From positions 1 to 45,373 of the forward strand of contig SEEV01000010.1 in NCBI GenBank assembly GCA_004211695.1: a stretch of DNA of 45,373 bases, given 5' to 3'. The DNA is from Rhodococcus sp. (in: high G+C Gram-positive bacteria). Its GTDB lineage: Bacteria > Actinomycetota > Actinomycetes > Mycobacteriales > Mycobacteriaceae. A model generated the notes under the pieces. It was not told the DNA's origin and ran no database searches. It worked only from the letters and a program-made list of their open reading frames with translations. Both the position numbers and the translations under genes were made by a program. Position 1 is the first letter of the stretch. Each line of letters begins with the position of its first letter. Below are positions 9,083 to 16,695 of this stretch, in pieces.

Positions 9083-10017
9083 CGCGCGTACCTCACCACC
9101 GTGCGCTGGCGCCCCAAGTCGATGGTCCCGTCGTCTGTGAACACGGTGGCTTCGATGAGGTCGCCGTCCTGCAGATAGTTCGAATTCTTGGCCTGGCCCG
9201 CGAAGAAGAGCTTCCATTTGACTGCCGGCGGCAGCAGGGAGGAGAGGATTGCGATCGGCTTCGGTGGGGCGCTCAGTGCCGTTCCGACCGGTGTTCCGGT
9301 CAGCAGCAAGTCCCCGGCATCGAGGCGTTGGAACCGGGTCAGCGCCTGCAGAGTCTCGGTCGGCTGGTAGATCATGTCGGCCACGGTCATGTTCTGGCGT
9401 GGCTCGCCGTTGACCCATAGCCGCAGGCGCAGGTCGGTGAATCGCTTCAGCTCGTCACCGTCCAGCAGCACCAGCGCGGGGCCGACCGGGGTGAACGTCG
9501 GGTATGACTTGGCCTCGTAGAACTGCGTTTTGGGAAGCTGGACGTCACGCGCGGAGATGTCGTTGGTGACAACCAGGCCGGCAACGTAATCGGCGAGAGT
9601 GTCTGCGGTGATCGCCGTCCCGACCGGGATGTCGCGGGCGAGGACGAGCCCGATCTCCACCTCGTAGTCCAGGAGCCGGACATGGGCAGGACGGATCACG
9701 TCGTCGTTGGGGCCGCTGATCGAACCGGATGCCTTTCGGAAGAAGGTCAGCGGAATGGTGTCGGGGTTCATCCCGGCGTCCTCGACGTGCGAGGCGAAGT
9801 TCGTCATCTGTGCGACCACCCGGCAGGGGGCGGTGACCGGGGAGAGCAACGAGAGGGTCTCGACGGGCACGGTGCCCTCGCTGGACGCCGCTGCCTCGAC
9901 GGCTGGTCGGTCGGCCAGCAGTTGGGCGGTGGTGGTGGCCTCGGTGTCTACCTGTGCGGCACCGGTGGGTGTGACGACCCACCAGGCGTCGGCGGTGCGG
10001 ATAACAGAGATGGTCAT
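9079..10017 (-). CDS. Fumarylacetoacetate hydrolase-family protein (cluster 1)
   Basis: A 312-residue FAH-superfamily enzyme. The DYEVEIGLV block supplies the metal-binding glutamates (residues 119 and 121), and the aspartate of TNDISARD (about residue 153) completes the divalent metal site. The family cleaves C-C bonds in, or decarboxylates/hydrates, 2,4-dioxo or 2-hydroxydienoate products of aromatic ring opening. It sits directly downstream of the VOC dioxygenase with an ATGA overlap, so it probably processes that enzyme's product. The start is set at ATG 10017, which fits the overlap and gives the same 312-residue length as the paralogue at 21687-22625. Confidence 0.9.
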   Translation of the reverse strand: MTISVIRTADAWWVVTPTGAAQVDTEATTTAQLLADRPAVEAAASSEGTVPVETLSLLSPVTAPCRVVAQMTNFASHVEDAGMNPDTIPLTFFRKASGSISGPNDDVIRPAHVRLLDYEVEIGLVLARDIPVGTAITADTLADYVAGLVVTNDISARDVQLPKTQFYEAKSYPTFTPVGPALVLLDGDELKRFTDLRLRLWVNGEPRQNMTVADMIYQPTETLQALTRFQRLDAGDLLLTGTPVGTALSAPPKPIAILSSLLPPAVKWKLFFAGQAKNSNYLQDGDLIEATVFTDDGTIDLGRQRTVVRYAR

Positions 10018-11147
10018 GAGCTGGCAACTTTCAGAAGGCCGCGGAGGCGGTGGAGGTCGAATTCGTTGTCGGCGCGCAGCGCGTTGACAATGGCGCGCAG
10101 TTCCTGAAGTGATTCCCGACCGGGGTTCAATCCGAGGAAGTCTTTGGTGGCGGGCGGCCCCCATTGGGCCAGTCCGGACGCGGTCATCGGTGCCCAGCCC
10201 GCGTCGAGCGTGCTGTCGAAGAGATCGCCGTCGCTGAAGTGCTCGACGATGAATCCGTCCGGGTCGCGCCAGTAGTCGAAGATTTGGCTGCCCTGGATGT
10301 GCCGGCCGATGCCCCAGGACCGGCGGTAGCCCTGGTCGAGCAGATATTCGCCACCTGCCGCGAGGGAGTCGAGGTCGGCGACCTGATAGGCCGAATGCAC
10401 ATAGCGGTTGGCCGGGCCGAGAACCATCGCGAGCGTGTGATGGTCGGTGGGCGTGGCGCCCCGGTCGCAGCGGATGAAGCTCATGATCGGGCCCCGGGCC
10501 CGTTGCCCGGGGTAGTAGAGGAAGTCGCTGACGATCAGTCCGAGGTGCTCGAGGTACCAGTTGAGCGTTTCGAGGTACCTGGTCGTCTGGAGCACGACGT
10601 GACCGAGCCGTTGCACGGTGGCCGGCGCGCGGGGTGGCCGCTGGGTGGCGTTCACCCGCCCGCCGAGGTGTCCGAAATTGAGTGGGAGCGGGGCCTGGGC
10701 GGCCAGCGCCGGCAGCTCGAACGTGTCGGACACGACGCGGACTCCCAGAGCGCTGGGATCAACGAGATCGACCGAGACCCCGCCCAGACTCTCGGGCAGG
10801 GGCACGACCGCACCTCCGACCGCGTCCGCCAGTCGCAGCACGTCGGTCGAGTCGGCCGCCCGGAAGGCGGGACCGACGAACCGCGAACGCGAGCCTCGGC
10901 GGATGAGCACGCAGGGCGAACCGGGGTCTGTCCCGCGCAGCTGTAGTTCGTGTGCGGTGCGAAGCGCCGTCGTAAAACCGAAGGCATGGGCGAACGCTTC
11001 CGCCCGATCGAGGTCGGGCTTCTCGAACTCCAGCCACGCCAGGTCGTACACCTTGATGATCGGCTCGGCGGCCTTCCCCCGGTGCTCGCCCACCAGGGGG
11101 CCCTGCTCACTGTGCAGACCGGCATGCGGGTCGTGGTGGTCGTTCAT
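10014..11147 (-). CDS. Two-domain VOC extradiol-type dioxygenase (cluster 1)
   Basis: A 377-residue vicinal-oxygen-chelate protein with an N-terminal non-catalytic module (DLAWLEFEKPDLDRAEAFAH) and a C-terminal module carrying a likely Fe(II) site: H183 (LGHVVL), H251 (RYVHSAY) and E302 (FIVEHF), with D235-H236-H237 and Y292 nearby. The layout matches type I extradiol dioxygenases such as the BphC relatives. These open a catechol ring next to its hydroxyls. It is the first gene of the cluster 1 operon and is divergent from the TetR gene across a region carrying TGACGA-type operators. It is about three-quarters identical, by eye, to the protein at 20557-21690. The substrate is unknown. Confidence 0.85.
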   Translation of the reverse strand: MNDHHDPHAGLHSEQGPLVGEHRGKAAEPIIKVYDLAWLEFEKPDLDRAEAFAHAFGFTTALRTAHELQLRGTDPGSPCVLIRRGSRSRFVGPAFRAADSTDVLRLADAVGGAVVPLPESLGGVSVDLVDPSALGVRVVSDTFELPALAAQAPLPLNFGHLGGRVNATQRPPRAPATVQRLGHVVLQTTRYLETLNWYLEHLGLIVSDFLYYPGQRARGPIMSFIRCDRGATPTDHHTLAMVLGPANRYVHSAYQVADLDSLAAGGEYLLDQGYRRSWGIGRHIQGSQIFDYWRDPDGFIVEHFSDGDLFDSTLDAGWAPMTASGLAQWGPPATKDFLGLNPGRESLQELRAIVNALRADNEFDLHRLRGLLKVASS

Positions 11148-11168
11148 TGACCACTCCTCTCAATCAAC

Positions 11169-11226
11169 TGACGATATCTTCACTTATGACCATATCGGCA
11201 GTCAAGGGTTTTTGAGGAATTCGTCA
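11169..11226. promoter_or_regulatory. Cluster 1 operator region: three TGACGAWWTCGTCA-like sites
   Basis: Three 14-bp sites lie between the divergent dioxygenase and TetR genes: TGACGATATCTTCA (11169-11182, one mismatch to the palindrome), TGACCATATCGGCA (11187-11200, two mismatches) and TGAGGAATTCGTCA (11213-11226, one mismatch). The third is identical to a site at 25893-25906, and a perfect palindrome occurs at 20524-20537. Location and sharing suggest autoregulation and operon control by the adjacent TetR protein. Confidence 0.75.
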
Positions 11227-11283
11227 CTACTGGCGAGTGAGTTAGAGTGAGCGGATCGAACCACCCCCAGGAGGCGAGTGGAG

Positions 11284-11940
11284 ATGCCCGAACGGATCGA
11301 CGCCGAACCGAACCGCCTGGAACGGCGCAAGGCGCGGACCCGCGCCGCACTCGTACGCGCAGCCCAGTCCTTCATGGCGGCCGGAAAGTTGAACGCGCCG
11401 ATCCTCGAGATCACCCAAGCCGCCGACGTCGGAATGGGGTCCTTCTACAACCACTTCCAGAGCAAGGACGAGCTCTTCCATGCAGCAGTGGAAGCCGCCC
11501 TCGAGGTCCACGGCGCCGCGCTCGACCAACTCACCGTCGGCCTGGACGACCCCGCCGACATCTTCGCGCAGAGCTTCCGCCTCACCGGACGCCTGCATCG
11601 CAGAAGCCCCGACCTCAGCAAAGTCCTGCTGCACAACGGGCTCGCTCTGGCCGCCTCGGGCAAGGGTCTCGCCCCCCGAGCCCGCCGCGACATCGAAGCC
11701 GCGGCACGGGCCGGTCGATTCAACGTGCGCGACCCCGAATTGGCCATGACCATCGTGACCGGCGCAGCACTGTGCCTCGGCCAGCTGCTGCACGACCACC
11801 CCGACCGCGACGACTCCGAAGCGACCGACCACGTCACCGAAGATCTGCTCCGCATGTTCGGTATCCCCGCCGACGAGGCTCACGAGATCTGCCAGCGACC
11901 ACTACCCGACCCCGACGTCGTTCCCCGCACCGTCGCGTAG
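11284..11940 (+). CDS. TetR-family regulator of cluster 1 (paralogue A)
   Basis: A 218-residue TetR-type repressor. Its helix-turn-helix is ..ILEITQAADVGMGSFYNHFQSKDELF.. at about residues 35-65; the rest is a helical ligand/dimerisation domain. ATG at 11284 is preferred over GTG at 11278 because AGGAGG at 11269-11274 gives normal spacing to the ATG. It is divergent from the cluster 1 dioxygenase. It is nearly identical in its DNA-binding part to the TetR at 25970-26632, with a broken third copy at 19981-20449. The expected role is repression of cluster 1, relieved by a pathway compound; this is inferred from family and position. Confidence 0.9.
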   Translation: MPERIDAEPNRLERRKARTRAALVRAAQSFMAAGKLNAPILEITQAADVGMGSFYNHFQSKDELFHAAVEAALEVHGAALDQLTVGLDDPADIFAQSFRLTGRLHRRSPDLSKVLLHNGLALAASGKGLAPRARRDIEAAARAGRFNVRDPELAMTIVTGAALCLGQLLHDHPDRDDSEATDHVTEDLLRMFGIPADEAHEICQRPLPDPDVVPRTVA

Positions 11941-12207
11941 AGCCTGGTCTGCTGTCCGCCGGTGATCGGGCGATTTCGCCCGAGGGAGGTCTCGCGTCGT
12001 TGAGGCCGGCTGTGGTCTGACCGACCCACCAATTCAGGCTGCGAAGCTGGGCCGCCGGGTGCATCGGCGTAGACCTACCCAACGGCGTACGGACCGGTCA
12101 GTCTGTCGAGTCCGATGCCACAGTCGAAAGTGACAACGTCCATTGCAGCGCCGGGATCCGCCTCGGCAACGGGCCACAACCGGCAACCCCGAGATCCGAC
12201 GAAGCCG

Positions 12208-13269
12208 TCACCGCCCACCAGCACGGACACGCGTCAGTTCCTCAGGTCGAAGTAGTTGGTCGTCGGCGATCCCGGGAGCGCTGAGCGCCGCCATGGTGTC
12301 TTCCCGATGAAGCAAGGATCGTGCGGCCACCTCGAATTGACTGAGTTTGTCGATGACGGTCTGCCCCTCCGGGGTGTGACCCCAGATGCTGATCCCTTGG
12401 TGGGTGGTGGTTTTCCAGGTGGCTTCGTCGACGACGATCGGGTTCCATCCGACCTCCCATTCGAACCCCGATGGCGTTCGCGCGTAGTAGGAGAGCTCCT
12501 TGTCGTTGGTGTGCTGACCGACCGACAGCGCCATCTCGAAGCCGAGTTCGTTGACCCGTTGATACGAGGCCACCATGTCGTCCAGGGTGACCGCCTGGAC
12601 GTTGATGTGCTGAACGCGGGTGCGAATCGGGTTGATCGGCAAGATGTTCACCGACGCGATCGCCACCGAGTGGTGACGTTCGTTGACCCGCAGGAAGCGG
12701 ATCTTGAGCTTCATGCCGTTGATCGTCTCGTCGATGTAGTCCGACAGTCGCGCATCGAAGACGTGGTTGTAGTACCCGCGCACCAGGTGCGGCTTCTTCG
12801 TGGTGAGCGCCACGTGACCGAGTCCGCCTGCGCCGGTGACGAATCCGCTGCCGGGGATGTCCAGTGGCAGGGGCGAGGTGCGGGCGGTGGTGTAGATCTC
12901 CTGGGTCAAGCCGTTGGGTCCGGGGAATCTCAGGAACCGTTCGACGCCGCGGAGCTCGGCTTCCTCGTCCGTGCCCTCGACGGCAGGCACCCCGTGGTCG
13001 ACGACGCGCCGCGAGATCTCGTCGAAGGTGGCATCGTTGTCGAGGTGCCAACCCACTGTGACGACGTCTTCGGCCGGCCCGCGCCGCAGCAGCACGCGGC
13101 ATTCGTTGGCGTCCAGGCGGAATCGCACCATGTCGGGTGTCATGTCGTCGAGGTGCATCCCGATTGCCTCGCGACCGAAGCGTTTCCAGTCACCGAACTT
13201 GTCGGTTTCGACGACGACATAACCCAGGTGGACGTTGCCGAACACAGAGGGGGTGATGGTGGTGGACAT
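12208..13269 (-). CDS. Type I extradiol dioxygenase (BphC/HsaC-like)
   Basis: A 353-residue two-module VOC dioxygenase with a recognisable Fe(II) site: H152 (GLGHVALTTK), H221 (VQHINVQ) and E272 (GFEWEVGW). The conserved catalytic His near 200 and Tyr near 262 fall at spacings like those in BphC. It should cleave a catechol-type intermediate meta to the hydroxyls. It is the third gene of a minus-strand operon (hydroxylase, C-C hydrolase, dioxygenase), with only six bases between its ATG and the hydrolase stop. The operon as a whole encodes a meta-cleavage pathway like those for 3-(3-hydroxyphenyl)propionate, biphenyl or steroid A/B rings. The exact substrate cannot be assigned. Confidence 0.9.
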   Translation of the reverse strand: MSTTITPSVFGNVHLGYVVVETDKFGDWKRFGREAIGMHLDDMTPDMVRFRLDANECRVLLRRGPAEDVVTVGWHLDNDATFDEISRRVVDHGVPAVEGTDEEAELRGVERFLRFPGPNGLTQEIYTTARTSPLPLDIPGSGFVTGAGGLGHVALTTKKPHLVRGYYNHVFDARLSDYIDETINGMKLKIRFLRVNERHHSVAIASVNILPINPIRTRVQHINVQAVTLDDMVASYQRVNELGFEMALSVGQHTNDKELSYYARTPSGFEWEVGWNPIVVDEATWKTTTHQGISIWGHTPEGQTVIDKLSQFEVAARSLLHREDTMAALSAPGIADDQLLRPEELTRVRAGGR

Positions 13270-13275
13270 TCGATA

Positions 13276-14121
13276 TCAGCCTTTCAGGAATGCGGTGGTG
13301 ACGGCGTTGAAGAAGTCCGCCCGTTCCCACTGGACCCAGTGGCCGGTATTGGCGGTCAGCAGGACGTCGGCGTTGGGCATCCGCCGCCCCAGCATCGCTG
13401 CGCCGCGCGGCGTGTTGACCTTGTCATCTCGCCCCCACATCACCAGCGTCGGCGTCGCCAGCCTGGCTAGCCGTGGGTCCCGGGTGAAGTCCATCCGCCA
13501 CAGCGTGCGCGGACTCGACGGGCGTTGCAGGGGCGGGTTGGCGACGACCTCGGGGTCGATCGAGGACTCGTACCGGGTTTGGATGAGCGAGTCCGGCACG
13601 GCATCGCCGTCGTAGACGAGATACGTGTGAATGAACGTGCGCAGCTTGTCCAGGCTCGGCCCGTCGCCGCCGTAATAGCCGAGCAGGCTTTTGAGGCCGG
13701 CCGTGGGGAGTCCGCGGGTTGTTCCGACGCCGCCGGGGCCCATCAGCACGAGCTTGTCGACCCGATGCGGGGTATCCAGGGCCAGGCGCAGCGCGCATGC
13801 TCCGCCGTAGGAGTTGCCCACCAGGTGCGCCCGGTCGATGCCGAGGACGTCGAGCATTCCCCGGATGTGATCGGCGAGGTATCCGAACGGATCGCTGCCG
13901 TCGACGCCCTTGGCTGAGCGGCCGTAACCGGGCATATCGGGCACGAGGACCCGGAAGTGCTGGGCCAAGGGTTCGATGTTGCGCGAGTAATTCGATACGC
14001 CCGATGCGCCGGGCCCGCCGCCGTGCAGCAGCACCACGGGCGGACCAGTGCCGGTGTCGGCGACGAAGATGTCTTTTCCGTTGACGCGTAGGACGCGTTC
14101 GGTCAGGGTGTCGGTGGTCAT
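13276..14121 (-). CDS. Meta-cleavage product C-C hydrolase (MhpC/BphD/HsaD-like alpha/beta hydrolase)
   Basis: A 281-residue alpha/beta hydrolase. It shows the oxyanion motif HGGGPGASG at 33-41, the nucleophile elbow GNSYGG with S104, an acid Asp in WGRDD (about 232), and the catalytic His at about 261 in TGHWVQWE. HGGGPGASG and GHWVQWE are characteristic of hydrolases that split 2-hydroxy-6-oxo-dienoate ring-cleavage products. It lies between the hydroxylase and the dioxygenase genes. GGAGAA eight bases before the ATG provides a ribosome-binding site. Confidence 0.93.
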   Translation of the reverse strand: MTTDTLTERVLRVNGKDIFVADTGTGPPVVLLHGGGPGASGVSNYSRNIEPLAQHFRVLVPDMPGYGRSAKGVDGSDPFGYLADHIRGMLDVLGIDRAHLVGNSYGGACALRLALDTPHRVDKLVLMGPGGVGTTRGLPTAGLKSLLGYYGGDGPSLDKLRTFIHTYLVYDGDAVPDSLIQTRYESSIDPEVVANPPLQRPSSPRTLWRMDFTRDPRLARLATPTLVMWGRDDKVNTPRGAAMLGRRMPNADVLLTANTGHWVQWERADFFNAVTTAFLKG

Positions 14122-14131
14122 TGCTTCTCCT

Positions 14132-15679
14132 TTACGCCGCGAATCCGGCCGGGGGTGGCGGCAGCGGCTGATCCTGTTCGGCGCCGGCGTAGACGAACCC
14201 GTCGGGCCGCACGACCACCACGGAGGCGCCCTTCTTCTTCAGCCAACGAGTCAGCGATCGGTCGCTGTCGACGATGCAGTCGGCGCTCGGAACACTGTGC
14301 GGCGGCGTGACTTGCAGTATGGGGACGCCAGCGGTTCGCCAGGCCCGGAAGTCCGTTGCCGGGCCGGTGTGCAGCACCGTCCAGCGGCCGCCGACGACGT
14401 CATCGAGGCGCACCGGGTCGCCCTTCTCGTCGATCACCCGGGGCTGAGGAATCAGCCAACCGGCGGCGCCGTTGCCGTTGTCGGCGACGAGACCGTCGCG
14501 GTAGCGGGCATCGGGGATCCATCGATGGTCGCGCAGCCAGGTGAGGAAGTAGGGTACTTTGCTCGCGGTGCGGAAGATGTGGTTGCGTGCCGCCGCGCGC
14601 CAAGGGTTGTGCTGAATGATCAGCTTGCCGGTCTTTACCGCGCGGTTGGTCACCTCTCGTACGTGCGGTAGCCGCTCGGCCTGGTAGGTGTCGAGCACGG
14701 ATTCGGACAGCGATCCGGACAGCACCGCGCCGAGTTTCCAGCACAGGTTCGCCACGTCGCGCACGCCGGCGCACATGCCCTGGCCGATCCACGGCGGCAT
14801 CGCATGGGCGGCGTCGCCGGCCAGGAAGACCCGGCCCACCCGCCACCGGTCGGCGAACCGGACGTGGTGGCTGTAGCAGGCGAAGCCGAGGATCTTGACG
14901 TTCTCCTCGGTTATTCCTTGCCCGCGCAGCACCTTCCAGATCGCGCCCTCGTTGAGCAGGTCGCGCTCGTCCTCGTCGTCGCGCACCGGGAATTCCCAAC
15001 GGTGGTGACCCAGCGGAGTGGGGCAGTCGACGGTGGGCCGTTCGGGGTTGCAGCGGAACCGGAGCCGGTCATGGCCCGGCCATTCCTCGAGGACTTTGGT
15101 GTCGATGACGATCCAGCGCTCGGCGTAGGTCCGCCCACCGAATCCGATGCCCAGCTGACCGCGGATCGAGCTCGAGCCGCCGTCGGCGGCGATTACGTAG
15201 GAGGCCCGGATTCTCCGGAATTCGTCGACGGTGAGATCCGCGAGCATCAACTCGACGGAGTCGGTGCGCTGGATGACTCGCAGGCACTCGTGTTCGAGCA
15301 GGACCGACACGTTGGGGAACCGGTCCACCCCGGCCCGCAGCACCTGTTCCAGCGCGGGTTGGTACAGGAACTGCTGCGGCGGGTGCCCGTTACCCCGGGA
15401 TGCCGGCAGCAGCTGCACGAACGGCACGCCCTTGGCGTCGACGAAGTTCGCACCACAGCCGGGTTGCATATCGGCGTTGAGGCGGTCGGCCAGCCCGATC
15501 TGCTGCCAGATACGCATCACTTCCTCGTCGGTGGAGATTGCCCTGGCGCGCGCATAGATGTCGGGATCGCGTTCGACCACGAGGACCTTCAGGCCCATTT
15601 GGCCCAGCAGGTTCGCGGCGGTGACGCCGACCGGGCCGTAGCCGACGATCGCTACGTCGTAAGTCATCTGATCGGTCAC
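14132..15679 (-). CDS. FAD-dependent hydroxylase, MhpA-like
   Basis: A 515-residue class A flavoprotein monooxygenase. GYGPVG near the N-terminus, an AADGGSSSIRG motif and GDAAHAMPPWIGQGMCAGVRD support FAD binding and the MhpA/3-(3-hydroxyphenyl)propionate hydroxylase group. GTG at 15679 (reading VTDQMTYDVAIVG) is chosen because AAGGAG lies seven bases upstream; a further in-frame ATG at 15718 lies inside the operator. It is the first gene of the operon that continues with the C-C hydrolase and the dioxygenase, and is divergent from the TetR gene at 15767. It is a distant relative of the two cluster 1/2 monooxygenases and not a recent duplicate. Probable product: a catechol for the dioxygenase at 12208. 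Confidence 0.9.
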   Translation of the reverse strand: MTDQMTYDVAIVGYGPVGVTAANLLGQMGLKVLVVERDPDIYARARAISTDEEVMRIWQQIGLADRLNADMQPGCGANFVDAKGVPFVQLLPASRGNGHPPQQFLYQPALEQVLRAGVDRFPNVSVLLEHECLRVIQRTDSVELMLADLTVDEFRRIRASYVIAADGGSSSIRGQLGIGFGGRTYAERWIVIDTKVLEEWPGHDRLRFRCNPERPTVDCPTPLGHHRWEFPVRDDEDERDLLNEGAIWKVLRGQGITEENVKILGFACYSHHVRFADRWRVGRVFLAGDAAHAMPPWIGQGMCAGVRDVANLCWKLGAVLSGSLSESVLDTYQAERLPHVREVTNRAVKTGKLIIQHNPWRAAARNHIFRTASKVPYFLTWLRDHRWIPDARYRDGLVADNGNGAAGWLIPQPRVIDEKGDPVRLDDVVGGRWTVLHTGPATDFRAWRTAGVPILQVTPPHSVPSADCIVDSDRSLTRWLKKKGASVVVVRPDGFVYAGAEQDQPLPPPPAGFAA

Positions 15680-15701
15680 GATCGACTCCTTCTTCCAATT
15701 G

Positions 15702-15725
15702 TTAATGTAGCGCTCCATACATTAA
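15702..15725. promoter_or_regulatory. Palindromic operator between the MhpA-like gene and tetR
   Basis: TTAATGTA at 15702-15709 and its exact inverted copy TACATTAA at 15718-15725 flank eight bases. The site lies 22 bases from the hydroxylase start and about 40 bases from the tetR start, in the only gap between the two divergent genes. This is the expected position for the adjacent TetR protein. It does not resemble the TGACGA-type sites of clusters 1 and 2, so this operon is probably controlled separately. Confidence 0.75.
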
Positions 15726-15766
15726 GCTTGGGTAGTGTGATCGTCAACACCTGAAAAGGAGGCAGC

Positions 15767-16426
15767 GTGACAACGCCCACCCCCGCTGGGGATTCGAAGC
15801 CCACAGCCCGCGCGCCGCGGCGCACCCGCGCCAACGGCGAGCAGTCGCGCGAGCGAATCCTCGACGCGGCCACCGAAGTGGCCACCGAGCGCGGCTACGA
15901 TGGCACCACCATCTCGCTGGTCAGCAAGAAGAGCGGCCTGCCGCCGACGTCGGTCTACTGGCACTTCACCGACAAGGACGACTTGATCGCCGCGGTGATC
16001 GAGCGCAGCTACCAGCGGTGGCTCGCCGCACTCGAGCTGCCCGGCGGGGAGGCCGCCCGGACGCTGGCGTTCGAGCTGGGGACGCAGGTGGCCAAGGCGC
16101 TGCTGGATGCGCCTGATTTCCTGCGCCTGGGGCTGATGCTGGCCCTCGAGCACCGTCCGGTCGAACCGCGGGCACGAGAGATGTTTCTTCAGGTCCGTGA
16201 CAACGCGTTCCACCATTTCGCGCAGATTGTGCGCGATGTCGCTCCTGGACTCGAGGAGGAGAACGTGCGTCTGCTCACCACCTATGCCATCGCCGGCGCC
16301 GACGGCTTGTTCATCGCCAAGGAAGTCGGAGGAGATTCAGTGGACTTGATCAAGCTGTTCGATTTGCACACTCGGTTGATCTTCGAATCGGCCGTAAGAC
16401 TGCTGCAGTCAGGACAAGGGGCGTGA
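15767..16426 (+). CDS. TetR-family regulator of the meta-cleavage operon
   Basis: A 219-residue TetR protein. After a disordered basic N-terminus, the helix-turn-helix is ..TISLVSKKSGLPPTSVYWHFTDKDDLI.. at about residues 45-75. The C-terminal part is a helical ligand-binding domain. GTG at 15767 has a strong AAAGGAGG five bases ahead. It is unlike the duplicated TetR trio in sequence. Divergence from the hydroxylase and the 8+8 bp palindrome between them suggest local repression induced by an aromatic acid or ring-cleavage product. Confidence 0.9.
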   Translation: MTTPTPAGDSKPTARAPRRTRANGEQSRERILDAATEVATERGYDGTTISLVSKKSGLPPTSVYWHFTDKDDLIAAVIERSYQRWLAALELPGGEAARTLAFELGTQVAKALLDAPDFLRLGLMLALEHRPVEPRAREMFLQVRDNAFHHFAQIVRDVAPGLEEENVRLLTTYAIAGADGLFIAKEVGGDSVDLIKLFDLHTRLIFESAVRLLQSGQGA

Positions 16427-16623
16427 GCACTCGATCGACTCAGGTGCCCAACTGCTGCTCGATGTACTCGATTTTGCGTCACGCCGAGGCGGCCGCCGAC
16501 TGCTTCGGGGTCGATGCGCGCACGCTTCTCGTAGAAGCCGGACGCCGCGGCCTCGTCGGGGGACAAGAAGACATGCTCATCGACATCGAGCTCGACACGA
16601 GCCGCGACCGGGCATCGGTGTAA
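16423..16623 (+). pseudogene. C-terminal remnant of 4-hydroxy-2-oxovalerate aldolase (MhpE/BphI-type)
   Basis: The last ~55 codons read YSILRHAEAAADCFGVDART, then LLVEAGRRGLVGGQEDMLID and IELD. This matches the conserved C-terminus of 4-hydroxy-2-oxovalerate aldolases (YSSFLRHAE..FGV..ILVELGRRxMVGGQEDMIVDVALD). The catalytic N-terminal barrel is absent. The frame happens to open with a GTG overlapping the tetR stop, but the aldolase similarity begins only a dozen codons later, so the overlap looks accidental. The aldolase makes pyruvate and an aldehyde in the last steps of meta-cleavage, so the lower pathway was probably once encoded here and was deleted, perhaps with arrival of the ISL3 element. 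Confidence 0.8.
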
Positions 16624-16695
16624 TCACTACAACAGGGGGATTCGCATGGCCGGGTTCCCACATCCGTCGTGGCTGGCGCGTCGGTCCCGGGGTAG

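Noticed and set aside
12256-13470. Long plus-strand open frame of about 400 codons
   Set aside because: It is antisense to the extradiol dioxygenase and part of the hydrolase gene, which have clear catalytic motifs, ribosome-binding sites and operon spacing. High GC content makes such shadow frames common.
16423-16623. A genuine small protein translationally coupled to tetR
   Set aside because: The sequence from the 13th codon onward matches the aldolase C-terminus too well to be a separate small gene; the GTGA overlap is probably chance.
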